Origin: Chromobotia macracanthus
Lineage: Eukaryota; Chordata; Actinopteri; Cypriniformes; Botiidae
Reading direction: 5' to 3'
Assembly (NCBI GenBank): GCA_036877525.1
Contig: JAZGTH010000019.1
Location: 4,406,501 to 4,470,500 of the forward strand
DNA: 64,000 bases
In this document: positions 63,129-64,000 of the stretch, one piece after another
How positions within the stretch are numbered: position 1 is the stretch's first letter
How the letters are laid out: every line of letters starts with the position of its first letter
The notes under the pieces: model-generated
Told to the model about the DNA's origin: nothing
What the model saw: the letters and a program-made list of their open reading frames with translations, nothing else
The model's database searches: none
Made by a program: the position numbers and the translations under genes

Positions 63129-64000
63129 ACTGCTGAACGAGAGCAATGATGAAATCTCCTCGGTTGACTTGTCTCTTTTCTCCAACATCAGCAACTCCAC
63201 CTGTGTGGGTATCACCCTCGACTCGCAGGTCATAGGTGTGGGAATCTTTCTGGCCGTCTTCATATTAGTGGCGATCGTCGGGAACATCTTGGTTATCCTT
63301 TCGGTATTGTGCAACAAACATTTGCAGACGGTCACCAACTTCTTCATCGTGAATCTTGCCATAGCGGACCTGCTGCTGAGCATCATCGTCCTGCCGTTCT
63401 CCGCGTCTCTGGAGGTGCTGGGATGCTGGGTGTTCGGCCGGATCTTCTGCAACATCTGGGCAGCGGTGGATGTCCTCTGTTGCACGGCCTCTATTATGAG
63501 TTTGTGCGTTATATCCATAGACAGATACATCGGGGTGAAGTACTGCCTGAAATACCCCACCATCATGACAGAACGGAAAGCGGGGGTCATACTCGTGGTG
63601 GTCTGGCTGTCCTCGATGGTTATATCCATCGGACCGCTTTTGGGGTGGAAGGAACCTCCACCTTCGGATGAGAGCATCTGCAGCATCACGGAGGAACCGG
63701 GTTACGCGCTCTTCTCCTCCATGTTCTCCTTCTACCTTCCGCTCATGGTGATTTTAGTCATGTACATCAGGGTGTACATCGTAGCCCGCAGGACAACGAA
63801 AAGTTTGGAAGCGGGTGTGAAACGGGAGAGGGACAAATCCATGGAAGTGGTGCTGCGGATACATTGCAGGAGCACACCCGAGGACCCGAGCACCAGCTCC
63901 AAAACCAAAGCGCACCCGTTCAGAGGTTCACTGTCCGTGAGGCTCATGAAGTTCTCCAGAGAGAAGAAAGCTGCTAAAACTCTCGCCATCGTGGTGGGGA
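63115..64000 (+). CDS. adra1d: Alpha-1 adrenergic receptor, probably subtype 1D (5' part; runs off the window)
   Basis: Class A GPCR for adrenaline and noradrenaline, coupling to Gq in the plasma membrane. The frame is intact for 295 codons. Seen: a short N-terminus (~37 residues) with N-glycosylation sequons at N8, N24 and N27; TM1 with GN57; TM2 NLAIAD with D85; C112 and ECL2 C189 for the conserved disulfide; TM3 D119, which binds the amine; DRY at 136-138; TM4 W164; ECL2 GWKEP; TM5 S201 and S205, which contact the catechol, and P209. The third loop SLEAGVKRER, EVVLRIHC and FSREKKAAKTLAIVVG matches ADRA1D better than 1A or 1B. TM6 onward lies beyond the edge. Alpha-1 genes usually have one intron after TM6, so this is exon 1. 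The start was chosen because it is the only ATG in frame upstream of TM1 and has A at -3. Mammalian ADRA1D has a much longer N-terminus. The coding GC is well above the flanks. A duplicated paralogue is possible in carp or goldfish. Confidence 0.93.
   Translation, partial: MTFSKLLNESNDEISSVDLSLFSNISNSTCVGITLDSQVIGVGIFLAVFILVAIVGNILVILSVLCNKHLQTVTNFFIVNLAIADLLLSIIVLPFSASLEVLGCWVFGRIFCNIWAAVDVLCCTASIMSLCVISIDRYIGVKYCLKYPTIMTERKAGVILVVVWLSSMVISIGPLLGWKEPPPSDESICSITEEPGYALFSSMFSFYLPLMVILVMYIRVYIVARRTTKSLEAGVKRERDKSMEVVLRIHCRSTPEDPSTSSKTKAHPFRGSLSVRLMKFSREKKAAKTLAIVVG

Noticed and set aside
63309..63671. 120-codon + strand frame inside adra1d
   Set aside because: Alternative-frame shadow of the receptor coding sequence.
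62997..63689. 230-codon minus-strand open frame, the longest in the window apart from adra1d
   Set aside because: It lies antisense to the adra1d coding region and shows no protein domain. It is a shadow produced by the receptor's codon composition.
1..64000. CRISPR arrays, operons, integrated viruses or other prokaryote-style systems
   Set aside because: No regularly spaced direct repeats, no clustered long open frames and no reverse transcriptase, gag or capsid-like frames were seen. The sequence is eukaryotic in character.

Overview
The window reads as teleost nuclear DNA, most likely from a cypriniform (carp, minnow or zebrafish relative). It has AT-rich non-coding sequence, long CA/TG and TA microsatellites, tRNA-derived SINEs with an eel UnaL2-type 3' stem-loop, a V-SINE (HE1/DANA/Mermaid type) and several TTAA-flanked Angel/Kolobok-like miniature transposons. 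The organism is inferred from repeat types recalled from memory; no search was run.

Only one gene can be supported. At the right edge, on the + strand from position 63115, an intact reading frame runs off the window (295 codons visible). It encodes the N-terminus through TM5 and the third intracellular loop of an alpha-1 adrenergic receptor, and the third-loop sequence favours the 1D subtype (adra1d). Short upstream reading frames lie in its presumed 5' leader (62982-63128).

The remaining ~62 kb (1-62,650) looks like intergenic or regulatory DNA upstream of adra1d. All other open frames there are short (at most 144 codons), lack recognisable domains and behave like chance frames, or translate microsatellites and repeats. 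The stretch holds: UnaL2-tailed SINE copies near 1.0, 4.4, 9.95, 13.4, 18.8, 26.8 and 40.3 kb; a V-SINE at 9.5 kb; a second, decayed tRNA-like SINE type at 7.7 kb; Angel-like MITEs at 7.3, 17.0, 17.7, 29.0, 29.4, 59.6 and 61.9 kb; and an intact 413-bp TTAA-flanked MITE nested inside a SINE at 13.46-13.87 kb.

The most structured area is 44.68-46.99 kb. There, ~62-bp inverted repeats about 2.3 kb apart enclose an 85-bp AT tract, a near-perfect 246-bp palindrome and another non-autonomous DNA transposon. CTCF-like motifs at ~4.05 and 4.1 kb (+ orientation) and 62.65 kb (- orientation) face each other across the gene-poor interval. A 120-bp GC-rich open segment with good splice-site context (53586-53705) is the best candidate for an additional, unrecognised exon. 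No prokaryotic-type system, CRISPR array, rRNA gene or functional tRNA gene was seen, and I found nothing that convincingly amounts to a novel biological system.
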